From positions 88,440-152,439 of the forward strand of contig NZ_JAOQJV010000006.1 of NCBI RefSeq assembly GCF_025567415.1: DNA of 64,000 bases, read 5' to 3'. Below the pieces are notes generated by a model. That model was not told where the DNA came from. It did not search any database and saw only the letters and a program-made list of their open reading frames with translations. The DNA comes from Claveliimonas ammoniilytica. Its GTDB lineage: Bacteria; Bacillota; Clostridia; Lachnospirales; Lachnospiraceae. Below are positions 8,000-16,652 of this stretch, piece by piece. Each line of letters begins with the position of its first letter. Position 1 is the stretch's first letter. The translations under genes and the position numbers were made by a program.

Positions 8000-9043
8000 T
8001 CACAGAATTCCTCTACTGGAGTTTTCTATATTATTTCGTTTCTCCAAGAGAGTCCACACCGTCATCAAAGCACCGTAGAGTACACCTGCGACTGCCCAGA
8101 CAAACCAGCTATACTGTGGCTGGCCATTTCCCTGCGGTCCAAATGTATAATAAAGAAAAATTGCTGTCACTATCAGCCAGTATACAACGCTGACCGTTCC
8201 GCGCACGCTTTTCTCTTCCTTACTTTTTCGTGAATAATCTCCCTCTTCCAACAGTTTATCCATGGCATTCTGTATCGTACCTGCATAAACAAATGCATAG
8301 CATCCTAAGCCGACAATGATCAATAGCAGACTTACCATGCCAACATATAGGATATCCGGTCCCTCCACACAGACTGACATGAATAACGGCAATACTGACA
8401 GGATGCACAGCACCACTCCTGTGATATTCATACGGCTGTACGCCGGTCGAAACTCTTCTTTCTGTTTCTTTACCATCTCTGCTGCTCCGGTCTCCAGTTG
8501 AATTGCTTCATTTTCCAGATAATCATACTGTTTCACTTTATGATAACAGGACATAAACTCTACCACCGCAATCGTAACCAGAAGCAACAGCACGCACAGT
8601 CCGATTCCGGCAGCCATATTTTCCGACAAAGAGAACTCAGGGCGTTCACTGAGTGCACTGAGCATAAGAAGTGCTATCGGAGACAGTACGCATAACAATG
8701 TGGCACCGGCCATCTTCGGTGCCGCTTCCCTGCGGAGTCTGAGATATTCTGATGCCTCATTCATTGTAAGTACCCGCAGTTCTTCCGGATTATCTTCTGA
8801 TTCTTTTCTATTAATGACCTCTTTATCTTCTGTCTTTGTATCTTCTATCTCATCTTTTAACAGATAGTCTGTCGTAACTCCAAATATCTCACTCATTTGT
8901 ATAATTTTCTGAATATCCGGTACTGACTGTGCTCCTTCCCATTTTGATACAGACTGTCTCGTCACACCGAGCTGTTCTGCAAGTTCTTCCTGTGACCACC
9001 CTTTTCTTTTTCGCAATAATATGATTTTATCTGCTAAGATCAT
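8000..9043 (-). CDS. XRE-family regulator with C-terminal membrane domain
   Basis: 347 residues. The N-terminal 65 form a Cro/CI-type helix-turn-helix (LRKRKGWSQEELAEQLGVTR, then QSVSKWEGAQSVPD), followed by an acidic linker (66-95) and about six membrane segments between residues 110 and 335. This HTH-plus-membrane architecture is common in Firmicutes and often encoded next to transporters, but the signal sensed is unknown. It lies downstream of the terminator of the ABC pair, so it is a separate transcript, with its own candidate promoter at 9115-9142. The stop codon falls just before the inverted-repeat element. Confidence 0.85.
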   Translation of the reverse strand: MILADKIILLRKRKGWSQEELAEQLGVTRQSVSKWEGAQSVPDIQKIIQMSEIFGVTTDYLLKDEIEDTKTEDKEVINRKESEDNPEELRVLTMNEASEYLRLRREAAPKMAGATLLCVLSPIALLMLSALSERPEFSLSENMAAGIGLCVLLLLVTIAVVEFMSCYHKVKQYDYLENEAIQLETGAAEMVKKQKEEFRPAYSRMNITGVVLCILSVLPLFMSVCVEGPDILYVGMVSLLLIIVGLGCYAFVYAGTIQNAMDKLLEEGDYSRKSKEEKSVRGTVSVVYWLIVTAIFLYYTFGPQGNGQPQYSWFVWAVAGVLYGALMTVWTLLEKRNNIENSSRGIL

Positions 9044-9114
9044 ATCTATCCTCCTGACTAAAACTCACGTTTCTTTTCTTGTGAACACAGCATAACATTT
9101 TCCTCTTTTGCTTA

Positions 9115-9142
9115 CCATAAAGTATACCATACAATTTGTCAA
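9115..9142 (-). promoter_or_regulatory. Candidate promoter of the XRE-family regulator
   Basis: TTGACA (9137-9142) and TATGGT (9115-9120) separated by 16 bp on the minus strand, about 70 bp before the start codon. The -10 is weak. Confidence 0.45.
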
Positions 9143-9204
9143 CTGACAGTTGCAGCCACGTATTTCTGCCTGTTACAGCCATATATTTTTGCTTGTCAAC
9201 GCTA

Positions 9205-9233
9205 TATAAAAAGACAGACCATGACTCTGTCTT
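9205..9233 (-). terminator. Intrinsic terminator after the ABC transporter pair
   Basis: On the minus strand AAGACAGA-gtcatgg-TCTGTCTT is followed by TTTTATATAG, downstream of the stop of the second ABC gene. Confidence 0.8.
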
Positions 9234-9279
9234 AAGCCACGCTCTGTCTTAACGACTCATTATTAAGTCACTATTTCGT

Positions 9280-11022
9280 TTACAGCTGCCAGCCTGCCGC
9301 CTGCATCTGTACTGCTGCCATATGCTGATAGATGCCGCCTTTCTCTTCCAGTTCTTTCGGCATACCAATCTCTGCCACTACGCCATCTTTTAATACAACA
9401 ATCTTATCCGCCTCGGCTACCGTACGCATGCGATGCGCAATAATCATAACGGTCTTATTCCTGATCAGTTTTGAAAGTGATTCCTGAATAACCGTCTCAT
9501 TATCCACATCCAGTGATGCTGTTGCTTCATCCAGCAGAATGATCGGTGCATCCTTCAGGAATGCTCTGGCGATCGAAATTCTCTGCCGCTCACCGCCAGA
9601 CAATTCGGAGCCGTTTTCACCGATCATCGTATTCCAGCCATTCGGCATTTTTTCTGCGAACTCATCACAATGTGCCAGCTTTGCAGCTGCAATAACTTCT
9701 TCATCGGTTGCATCCTGTCTGCCGATTCGGATATTTTCCATAATCGAATTATTAAATAATGTTACATCCTGAAAGACAATGGAATACAGAGACATCAGCG
9801 TCTCCGGATCCACATTCTGTATATCCATACCTCCAACTGTAATTCGTCCTTTCTGTGCGTCCCAGAATCTGGATGCCAGTCTGGATACCGTTGTCTTTCC
9901 ACCACCGGAAGGTCCGATCAAAGCTGTAACCTCACCCTGTTTCGCTGTAAATGAAACATCTTTTAACACCGTTTCTCCGCTGTCATAAGCAAATCCCACA
10001 TGCGAAAATTCAATATCATAGCCTTTATTCGTAAGTTCGGTTTTTCCTTTCTGTACTTTATGAGACAATATCTCATCCAGACGTTCACACTGGACATCAG
10101 TTGCAATAATCGCTGCCAGATTCTGTAATGAGATCTGCATCGGATCATACAATCTGGATACCAGCAGCAGAAACATAAAGAAAGTCAGCACATCAATATC
10201 ACCTTTTGCCAGAAGCATACCCCCCAACAAAGCAGTTGTTGCAATACCAAACTTCAGGATCATCTGTGCACCTGCCACAAATACCGCTGTAGTTAATTCT
10301 GAAAAAATCGCATGCTTTTCCACTGCATGGATTTTATCATCAAGTCCTTTCAGATACTCGTCTTCTGAATTATTGGCGCGCAGATCACGTACGGTTTCCA
10401 GACACTCCTGAATCCCGTCTACACACGCCATCTTCAGAGTCATCTGTTTGGCTGCCATATTCTTCTGTACTCTACCGGAACAGAGCACGATCAGAAATGA
10501 AACCGGAAGTACCCAAAGAGCTGCGATTGCCATTCTCCAGTTCAAAAAGAAAAGGCTCACAGCCACTAATACTGTAGAAATACACGCACCGATCAGTTCC
10601 GGAATCCAATGCGAAGATGCTGTCTCCATGGTGGCACAGTCTGCCATAATCGCACTGGTAAGGTCTGACAGATCTTTCTTTCCAAAAAAAGATAATGGTA
10701 TCTTTCTAAGCTTTTCTGCCAATGTAGTTCTTCGCACTCCACTTTCTATGTAAGTATTTAAGAATGTTGCATTATACTGAATATAAGTTGTCACAGCAAT
10801 CAGGATCAGACACGCAATACATCCAATTGCAAAGAAACCTCCTCTGCCGTTCAGATCATCTGCCATATAGTATTTCACCAGCATATATAACATTCCTACC
10901 GGCAACATCAGAACAATATCTGAGATCGTTACAGAAATAAATGCACGGATCATATCCTGCGCACCTTTTTCTGAAAGCGCATATCTGTGTTGTAATTTCT
11001 CTTTTAATGTCATATTACACAC
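9280..11022 (-). CDS. ABC transporter, fused membrane/ATPase half-transporter (B subunit)
   Basis: A 580-residue half-transporter with the type I exporter fold: about six membrane helices (residues 25-310), then an ATPase domain with Walker A GPSGGGKTT, Q-loop FQDVTLF, signature LSGGERQ, Walker B IILLDEATASLD and H-loop IIAHRM. Its start overlaps the end of the partner gene by 8 bp, so the two proteins probably form a heterodimer. Fold alone does not give direction: most relatives export drugs or lipids, but the siderophore importers YbtPQ and IrtAB share it. The position after tetR and the operator-like sites suggests induction by a small molecule. Confidence 0.9.
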   Translation of the reverse strand: MCNMTLKEKLQHRYALSEKGAQDMIRAFISVTISDIVLMLPVGMLYMLVKYYMADDLNGRGGFFAIGCIACLILIAVTTYIQYNATFLNTYIESGVRRTTLAEKLRKIPLSFFGKKDLSDLTSAIMADCATMETASSHWIPELIGACISTVLVAVSLFFLNWRMAIAALWVLPVSFLIVLCSGRVQKNMAAKQMTLKMACVDGIQECLETVRDLRANNSEDEYLKGLDDKIHAVEKHAIFSELTTAVFVAGAQMILKFGIATTALLGGMLLAKGDIDVLTFFMFLLLVSRLYDPMQISLQNLAAIIATDVQCERLDEILSHKVQKGKTELTNKGYDIEFSHVGFAYDSGETVLKDVSFTAKQGEVTALIGPSGGGKTTVSRLASRFWDAQKGRITVGGMDIQNVDPETLMSLYSIVFQDVTLFNNSIMENIRIGRQDATDEEVIAAAKLAHCDEFAEKMPNGWNTMIGENGSELSGGERQRISIARAFLKDAPIILLDEATASLDVDNETVIQESLSKLIRNKTVMIIAHRMRTVAEADKIVVLKDGVVAEIGMPKELEEKGGIYQHMAAVQMQAAGWQL

Positions 11023-12772
11023 CTACCTTCCAGCATACAGACTGATTATATTTTTCCCACATGTGAGCATATAATCCATTTGCTTTTTCCAGACTTTCAT
11101 GAGTACCTGATTCTTCGATCTCACCATCTTTTAATACGAAGATACGATCGGCATTGGTTACAGAAGACAATCTGTGTGCAATCATGACAACCGTCTTGCC
11201 CTTAGAAAGTCTGCTGAACGCTTCCTGTACTTTTGTCTCATTATCAGGATCTGCAAATGCTGTCGCCTCATCGAGGATCAGAATCGGTGCATTCTTAAGC
11301 ATTGCCCGTGCAATGGACAGACGCTGTGCCTCACCACCGGATACATAGGTACCTTTTGTTCCAATAATCGTATCCATACCATCCGGAAGTTTTTCTATAA
11401 TATCTTCACACTGGGCATTCTTTAATGCTTCCATCACTTCTTCTCTGGAAGCATCTTTCTTACCCATACGCACATTATCATAAATAGACATTTTCAACAG
11501 TTTACTATCCTGAAACACAAATGAAACCTGCTCCAGCAGCTCCTTTGACGGAATATCTCTGACATCCACACCGCCGATCTTCACTGCGCCTTCCGTCACA
11601 TCAAAGAACCTTGCAATCAGGCTTGCCAGCGTAGTCTTCCCTCCGCCGGACGGTCCTACAAATGCCACATGTTCTCCCTCTCCGATTTTGAGATTGATCT
11701 GATGCAATGCATCTTTCGCAGTGTCTTCATATCGGAAAGATACACGTTCAAAGATAATCGAATGATCTTTTGGCTGCTCTTCCCGTCCACTCTCTTCCAG
11801 TGGTCTGCAATCCATGATTCCATCCACACGTGCCAGTGCATCTGCCACGATCATTTTATTCTCACTGAAGAACATGATCTTATTCAGTGTCACTGTAATG
11901 ATCGGTGTGATAATAATGTAAAACAATAGATTTAAAAGAAATGTATTACTTGCTGTAAAGAAAAATGCAGCCGCGATCAATATGGTAAATACCGCATTGA
12001 TGATTGTTGTATAGGCAACCATCGGTATCCTCAGATCCTCTGTATATGCAATCGTCCATTTTTCATATTTTTCAATGGATGTACGGAAGCGTTTAAACGA
12101 AAACACAGACTGCCCAAACGTCTTAACGACAGGAATACCACGCACGTATTCCACAGCTTCGCTGGACATTTCCTCCAGTGCATTCTGATACTCCTTCATC
12201 TTCTGTTCCATCTTCTTCCCCATCATGCTTCCCATGATAAGAAATGCAAGACCTACAGGAATAAGACTTAACAATCCAAGCCGCCAGTCAAATACCAGCA
12301 GCAACACCAGCAGTCCCACCGGTGTAGCATAGGCCCCTGCCTGATCCGGAAGCTGATGAGCCAGATATGCTTCCGTTGCTGCACTGCATTCATTTACCGT
12401 TTTACGGATTTTTCCGCTTCCTTCACTATCCATAAAGCCTAATGGCAATGTCACAATATGATGCATCATTTCTGATCTCATATTTGCCTGCACGCGAAAC
12501 GCTGCAATATGAGAGCACATCAAAGCACCAATATAGATTACCATAGATAATAATGCTGAAAGCACAGCAGACCACCCATAGCTGGATAAATGCTCTACCT
12601 GGCTGTACTCCGGTGCTGCATTCAGCACTTCTCTGATGATTTTCCAAATGTAATAGAATGGTACGAGCGCAATCCATGCACTGATCACAGACAGTATCCA
12701 TGACAGAATTGTCAGGTATTTGTAATTGCCTGCATACGCAAAGAGCCTTGCTAAGGAACTTTGTTTCTTCAT
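11015..12772 (-). CDS. ABC transporter, fused membrane/ATPase half-transporter (A subunit)
   Basis: 585 residues: six membrane helices, then an ATPase domain with Walker A GPSGGGKTT, signature VSGGEAQ, Walker B LILDEATAFADPDNE and H-loop MIAHRL. The D-loop version ATAFADP is one I associate with YbtPQ/IrtA-type siderophore transporters more than with drug exporters, where ATSALD or ATASLD is usual; this is recollection of the family, not a search result. It is the first gene of the pair, 177 bp after tetR, with a candidate promoter and two palindromic operator-like sites between. Substrate unknown; a metallophore or corrinoid-related compound is possible given the neighbourhood. Confidence 0.9.
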   Translation of the reverse strand: MKKQSSLARLFAYAGNYKYLTILSWILSVISAWIALVPFYYIWKIIREVLNAAPEYSQVEHLSSYGWSAVLSALLSMVIYIGALMCSHIAAFRVQANMRSEMMHHIVTLPLGFMDSEGSGKIRKTVNECSAATEAYLAHQLPDQAGAYATPVGLLVLLLVFDWRLGLLSLIPVGLAFLIMGSMMGKKMEQKMKEYQNALEEMSSEAVEYVRGIPVVKTFGQSVFSFKRFRTSIEKYEKWTIAYTEDLRIPMVAYTTIINAVFTILIAAAFFFTASNTFLLNLLFYIIITPIITVTLNKIMFFSENKMIVADALARVDGIMDCRPLEESGREEQPKDHSIIFERVSFRYEDTAKDALHQINLKIGEGEHVAFVGPSGGGKTTLASLIARFFDVTEGAVKIGGVDVRDIPSKELLEQVSFVFQDSKLLKMSIYDNVRMGKKDASREEVMEALKNAQCEDIIEKLPDGMDTIIGTKGTYVSGGEAQRLSIARAMLKNAPILILDEATAFADPDNETKVQEAFSRLSKGKTVVMIAHRLSSVTNADRIFVLKDGEIEESGTHESLEKANGLYAHMWEKYNQSVCWKVGV

Positions 12773-12827
12773 CTTAAAACCTCTTTTCCTCTTCTTTAAA
12801 TTATGCTATTTTTCTCCTTATCAATAA

Positions 12828-12841
12828 TTAGTTGCAACTAA
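12828..12841. promoter_or_regulatory. Operator-like palindrome 1 for the TetR regulator
   Basis: TTAGTTGCAACTAA is a perfect 14-bp palindrome in the leader of the ABC pair. It shares the pattern TTAGTT-NN-AACTWA with the second site 111 bp upstream. Confidence 0.6.
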
Positions 12842-12899
12842 CTATCGATTTTAAGAAAAGACTGCATGCAGCGCAGTCGTCATATATAACACTGTTATA

Positions 12900-12929
12900 A
12901 AGATACTCCAGAAATTCCTTTTTTGTCAA
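12900..12929 (-). promoter_or_regulatory. Candidate promoter of the ABC transporter pair
   Basis: TTGACA (12924-12929) and TATCTT (12900-12905) with an 18-bp spacer on the minus strand, lying between the two operator-like palindromes. The -35 is perfect; the -10 is weak. Confidence 0.55.
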
Positions 12930-12938
12930 GCATTTTCG

Positions 12939-12952
12939 TTAGTTTTAACTTA
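12939..12952. promoter_or_regulatory. Operator-like near-palindrome 2 for the TetR regulator
   Basis: TTAGTTTTAACTTA, overlapping the tetR stop codon and ending ten bases upstream of the -35 of the ABC promoter. It has the same half-sites as the perfect palindrome at 12828-12841, with one mismatch between its arms. Confidence 0.5.
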
Positions 12953-13570
12953 CTGTTTTAATATTTTCATCCAGCCAGCTGTATAAAATTCGTGCATAGT
13001 TTTCAGATATATCTTCGCCTGATCAAGTGGCATCTGATGAATAAACATTTCAAAATAGGTGTTAAACATTCCAGTTGCCAGCATATGTTCCAGCATAGAA
13101 TCAATCTCCGGCGACGGTCTGCCCACACTGTCAAGGCTCTCCTGATAGCGATGTGTCGCTTCTACCTCAATTTCCACCATTTCATCAATCATTCCCGCAT
13201 ATCTTGTTCCTTCCGCGCAGCACAAAAGAAGCTGAAATTCCTCCGGATAATTTTGTGCATAGAGCAACACGTCAAGCATACAGTCCACGGATATCTCTCC
13301 CACATGATCCGGCTGTTCCTCTGCCGGAAGCTCCGCAAATTCATCCTGCGCCTGACAGAAATGTTCCATCACATAATGATATTGCTCATCTACCAGCGCT
13401 CCAAACAATTCTTCCTTACTCTTGTAATATCCATAAAATGCACCGGTCGTAACTCCGGCCATTTTCACAATATTCCGAAGCGAAGCTGTCTTAAATCCTT
13501 TTTCCAGAAATTCCTTTTTTGCCGCTATATGAATTTGTTCTAATGTGTTATGTTTTGCATCCTGCTTCAA
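12950..13570 (-). CDS. TetR-family transcriptional regulator
   Basis: 206 residues. The N-terminal helix-turn-helix is typical of TetR (LEQIHIAAKKEFLEKGF, then SLRNIVKMAGVTTGAFYGYY), with a divergent ligand-binding C-terminal domain. The start is TTG at 13570, supported by GGGAGG nine bases upstream and by the domain beginning at once after it; the next in-frame Met lies inside the HTH. It starts 3 bp after the cbiC stop, so it may be read as the last gene of the cobamide operon. The ABC pair downstream carries two palindromes in its control region and is the likely target. Confidence 0.9.
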   Translation of the reverse strand: MKQDAKHNTLEQIHIAAKKEFLEKGFKTASLRNIVKMAGVTTGAFYGYYKSKEELFGALVDEQYHYVMEHFCQAQDEFAELPAEEQPDHVGEISVDCMLDVLLYAQNYPEEFQLLLCCAEGTRYAGMIDEMVEIEVEATHRYQESLDSVGRPSPEIDSMLEHMLATGMFNTYFEMFIHQMPLDQAKIYLKTMHEFYTAGWMKILKQ

Positions 13571-13572
13571 TC

Positions 13573-14226
13573 CTAACGTCCTCCCGGCATCATATACAGC
13601 AACGCATTGCAGATGCAGGCTGCAATATTACTGCCGCCTTTTCTTCCTCTTGCTACGATATACGGCACATCTTCTAATGTCAGTATCAGTTCCTTCGATG
13701 GCACAACATTCACAAATCCTACCGGCACACCGATAATAAGCTCCGGCTTCACTGCCCCGGACTTCACAAGTTCGTACAAATGCACCAAAGCGGTCGGAGC
13801 ATTGCCGATTGCAAAGATCAACGGACCCGGAAGCTTCGCAGCATGCTCCATGCTGACTACCGCGCGCGTAACGCCTCTCTTTTTTGCTTCTTCTGCCACA
13901 TCCGGATCTGACATGAAGCACCGAATCTGACAGCCAAGTGCTGCAAGCTTTCTTTTATTAACACCCGCCATCGCCATCTGCGTATCCGTAACGATGGTTG
14001 CACCGCTTCCCAGTACCTTCAGCGCATGTTCAATCACTCCATCGGAAAACACCAGGTTCTTCGCATAGTCAAAATCTGCACTGGTATGAATGCAGCGTTT
14101 TACCACAGGTTCGGTTCCCGGCACTAGCTTCACGTCTCCCAGTTCTTCTGTGATAATTTCGAAGCTCCTCTTCTCAATCTCTTGCGGGAGCACCTGTTCC
14201 AGTTCAATCTCTTTCATCATCTTCAT
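13573..14226 (-). CDS. cbiC: Cobalt-precorrin-8 methylmutase
   Basis: Moves the methyl group from C11 to C12 of cobalt-precorrin-8 to give cobyrinate. 217 residues, the usual length. The catalytic His lies in CIHTSADFDYAKNLVF, and later landmarks are VVSMEHAAKLPG, IFAIGNAPTAL and GVPVGFVN. It is the last biosynthetic gene of the operon, 5 bp after the short CobU-like gene. In many genomes cbiC stands near the front of the cluster, so its distal place is slightly unusual. Confidence 0.96.
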   Translation of the reverse strand: MKMMKEIELEQVLPQEIEKRSFEIITEELGDVKLVPGTEPVVKRCIHTSADFDYAKNLVFSDGVIEHALKVLGSGATIVTDTQMAMAGVNKRKLAALGCQIRCFMSDPDVAEEAKKRGVTRAVVSMEHAAKLPGPLIFAIGNAPTALVHLYELVKSGAVKPELIIGVPVGFVNVVPSKELILTLEDVPYIVARGRKGGSNIAACICNALLYMMPGGR

Positions 14227-14231
14227 CTTCG

Positions 14232-14612
14232 TTACCCCTTTATCTTTGTTCCAATCCCCATAACCACACGTACCACTTCATCCGAAAAAGCAGCCAGCTC
14301 TGTACAGATCCGCCCTACCTGTTCTCTGTAGCAGCGATCGGCTGCATCAATCGGCACCAGCCCATATCCAATCTCATCACTGACCAGAACAATCCCCGGA
14401 TTCTGATAGATCAGCTTGTCTGCAAGTACAGCTCTCTGTTCTTCTTTTACATTTCGTATATATTCATGGAAACCATAAATAGCTTTGCATGTAAATATAT
14501 CTGTTTCTTTACAATCTTTTCCATCAATCCAATCTTCATCTGCAATCTCTGGAAAATGTGCTTGCGCCCATGCAAGCTGTCCCTGATAAGCTCCACCGAT
14601 TATCATCTTCAT
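14232..14612 (-). CDS. Short CobU-like protein lacking a functional P-loop
   Basis: 126 residues from the ATG at 14612, which overlaps the cobU stop as ATGA. The C-terminal half matches CobU/CobP nucleotide-binding proteins (VLVSDEIGYGLVPIDAADR, then REQVGRICTELAAFSDEVV), but the N-terminus reads MIIGGAYQGQ where CobU has GGSGSGKS, so the Walker A Lys and Ser/Thr are missing and about 50 residues of the core are absent. Kinase activity is unlikely. It may assist the intact CobU as a partner or carry the guanylyltransferase-side residues, or be a degenerate duplicate kept by coupling. Function unknown. Confidence 0.75.
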   Translation of the reverse strand: MKMIIGGAYQGQLAWAQAHFPEIADEDWIDGKDCKETDIFTCKAIYGFHEYIRNVKEEQRAVLADKLIYQNPGIVLVSDEIGYGLVPIDAADRCYREQVGRICTELAAFSDEVVRVVMGIGTKIKG

Positions 14613-15139
14613 CGTTTTACCTCCACTGGTATTCCATAGACCACTTCCGTTACCCAATCTGCCTTCTGTGCAAGCCTGCGGTTCACTTCCGAGAGAATCT
14701 TCTTATACCGGATCATATCCGCTGAATCTCTGGTACACTCCGAACACACTTCATTGGTAACAATCACCACATGTTCACATCTGCTACAGAGTTCTTCCAC
14801 ACCGTCCACGATGCTGTCCGCGGTCTGCTCTCCTGCTCCATCCGGGCGATAAATCTCATTTGCCGTCAGATTCGACATGCACTCCAGCAGAACCGCCGGA
14901 CGGTCTGTCAACATTTCTGCCGTTCCCTTCAGATCCACATAACGTTCCAACGTATCAAAACCTTTATCCTTGCGCATTTCCCGATGACGTGCAATCTTCT
15001 TAAGTGTCTCGTTCCCGAAGGGTTCCATAGTAGCAATATAATATTTTTTGCAATTATTTTGTTTCGCCAGGCGTAGGAGTTCTGTTTCCGCATAAGCGGA
15101 TTTCCCACTTCCGCTGCCTCCGGTTACTACATGCAACAT
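14609..15139 (-). CDS. cobU: Adenosylcobinamide kinase / adenosylcobinamide-phosphate guanylyltransferase
   Basis: Phosphorylates adenosylcobinamide and transfers GMP to it, activating the lower-loop end for CobS. 176 residues with P-loop VVTGGSGSGKSAYAE at the N-terminus, IARHREMR around residue 50 (region of the guanylylated His), and a C-terminal VNRRLAQKADWVTEVVYGIP. The usual EVGxGIVP segment is altered here to EVCSECTRDSA, and that motif instead occurs intact in the short CobU-like protein encoded next. Start overlaps the cbiP stop as TAATG. Confidence 0.9.
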   Translation of the reverse strand: MLHVVTGGSGSGKSAYAETELLRLAKQNNCKKYYIATMEPFGNETLKKIARHREMRKDKGFDTLERYVDLKGTAEMLTDRPAVLLECMSNLTANEIYRPDGAGEQTADSIVDGVEELCSRCEHVVIVTNEVCSECTRDSADMIRYKKILSEVNRRLAQKADWVTEVVYGIPVEVKR

Positions 15140-16641
15140 TATTTTCCTCCGCGTTCTATGATCTCATAGACCATCTTCATATCCAAATTCTCTCGGATGA
15201 TATCTGCCAGTTTATCATACTGTTCTTCTTTATACTGTTTTCGGTCAATATTCTTCACCTGATCTGCATCCAATCCTTTACGTTTCAAGATTGTCTTAAG
15301 AACTGCCGTTACAACCTCGGCCTGATCAAAAATGCCATGAATATAGCAGCCATAGACATTACCATGCTGCATACCGTCTGCAGTACCACTGTCCAGATGC
15401 AGAAGTGGCTCCGTCTCGCCCATACATTCGGTTTTGCCCATATGAATCTCATATCCGGCAAACGGCACATCCGTAAGTTCCGCAAATGCTCCTTGTACAA
15501 TACCAAAATGACCGGTTATCTGTGTCCGATGCTTTTCCGGTTCAAAGACTGTTCTTGCAGGCAGAAGTTCCATACCGCGCACACATTTGCCAGCACCAGC
15601 CTCCACTCCGTCAGGATCATGCACTTCAGCTCCCAGCATCTGATATCCACCACAGATGCCAAATACCAGACCACCTGCCGATGCATGGCGGAGTATCTTT
15701 CCTTCTAATCCATTCTGTCGCATCCACAGAAGATCTGCGATCGTACTCTTAGTTCCCGGAAGGATCACCAGATCCGGTTCGCCAAAATCTGCTGACTGAC
15801 TGATATAACGAAGCGATACTTCTTCTCTGCATTCAAGCGCAGCCAGATCTGTAAAATTCGAAATCCTCGGAAAACGGATAACCGCAATATCAATCGGTCC
15901 ATTTCCCTGCTTTCCTGCAAAACGCTCAGACAAGCTGTCCTCATCGTCAATATCCAGATAGAAGTACGGCACTACCCCACAGACTGGCACATGAGTTCGC
16001 TCTACCAGCATATCCAGTCCCGGTCGTAAGATTTCCTTATCTCCACGGAATTTATTGATAATAGTTCCCTTGATGCGTCGCCTTTCTTCCTCCTCTAACA
16101 GCACAATGGTTCCAACAATCTGCGCAAACACACCTCCTCTGTCGATATCTCCGGTCAAAAGCACCGGTGCGTCGATCATTTTCGCCAACCCCATATTAAC
16201 AATATCATTGGTCTTCAGATTAATCTCCGCCGGGCTTCCTGCACCTTCCACTACGATTATATCATACTGCTTCGACAGCTTTTCATATGCTTCCATGATC
16301 ACTGGAATATACTCTGTCTTTCTCCGGTAATATTCCATGGCCGACATAGTGCCTTCCACTTTTCCATTGATGATCACCTGTGAGCCTGTATCATTGGTCG
16401 GCTTCAACAGGATTGGATTCATTGCCGCAATTGGTTCAATACCTGCCGCCTCTGCCTGCATTACCTGCGCCCTTCCCATTTCCAGACCGTCTTCTGTAAT
16501 GTATGAATTCAATGCCATGTTCTGGGATTTGAACGGAGCTGCCTTTACACCGTCCTGCGCAAGCACCCGCAGAAGTCCTCCCGTCAGCACACTTTTCCCG
16601 GCATTTGACATGGTTCCCTGTATCATAATCGGCTTTGCCAT
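15139..16641 (-). CDS. cbiP: Adenosylcobyrate (cobyric acid) synthase, glutamine-hydrolysing
   Basis: Amidates side chains b, d, e and g of adenosylcobyrinate a,c-diamide. 500 residues, normal length. The N-terminal dethiobiotin-synthetase-like ATPase domain begins with MIQGTMSNAGKSVLTGG and includes VVEGAGSPAEINL and LTGDIDRGGVFAQIVG. The C-terminal class I glutaminase has nucleophile Cys in GICGGYQMLG and catalytic His in YIHGIFD. It follows cobD by 11 bp in the operon. Confidence 0.96.
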   Translation of the reverse strand: MAKPIMIQGTMSNAGKSVLTGGLLRVLAQDGVKAAPFKSQNMALNSYITEDGLEMGRAQVMQAEAAGIEPIAAMNPILLKPTNDTGSQVIINGKVEGTMSAMEYYRRKTEYIPVIMEAYEKLSKQYDIIVVEGAGSPAEINLKTNDIVNMGLAKMIDAPVLLTGDIDRGGVFAQIVGTIVLLEEEERRRIKGTIINKFRGDKEILRPGLDMLVERTHVPVCGVVPYFYLDIDDEDSLSERFAGKQGNGPIDIAVIRFPRISNFTDLAALECREEVSLRYISQSADFGEPDLVILPGTKSTIADLLWMRQNGLEGKILRHASAGGLVFGICGGYQMLGAEVHDPDGVEAGAGKCVRGMELLPARTVFEPEKHRTQITGHFGIVQGAFAELTDVPFAGYEIHMGKTECMGETEPLLHLDSGTADGMQHGNVYGCYIHGIFDQAEVVTAVLKTILKRKGLDADQVKNIDRKQYKEEQYDKLADIIRENLDMKMVYEIIERGGK

Positions 16642-16652
16642 CTGTCATCCTC

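Noticed and set aside
7787..8233. 148-codon plus-strand frame across the inverted-repeat element and the end of the XRE gene
   Set aside because: Half of it is palindromic noncoding sequence and the rest is antisense to the XRE gene.
12828..12952. Possible CRISPR-like or dispersed repeat from the two TTAGTT...AACT copies
   Set aside because: Only two short copies, palindromic and promoter-flanking; operator sites explain them better.
12992..13543. 183-codon plus-strand frame opposite tetR
   Set aside because: Antisense shadow without SD; tetR on the minus strand has clear domain support.
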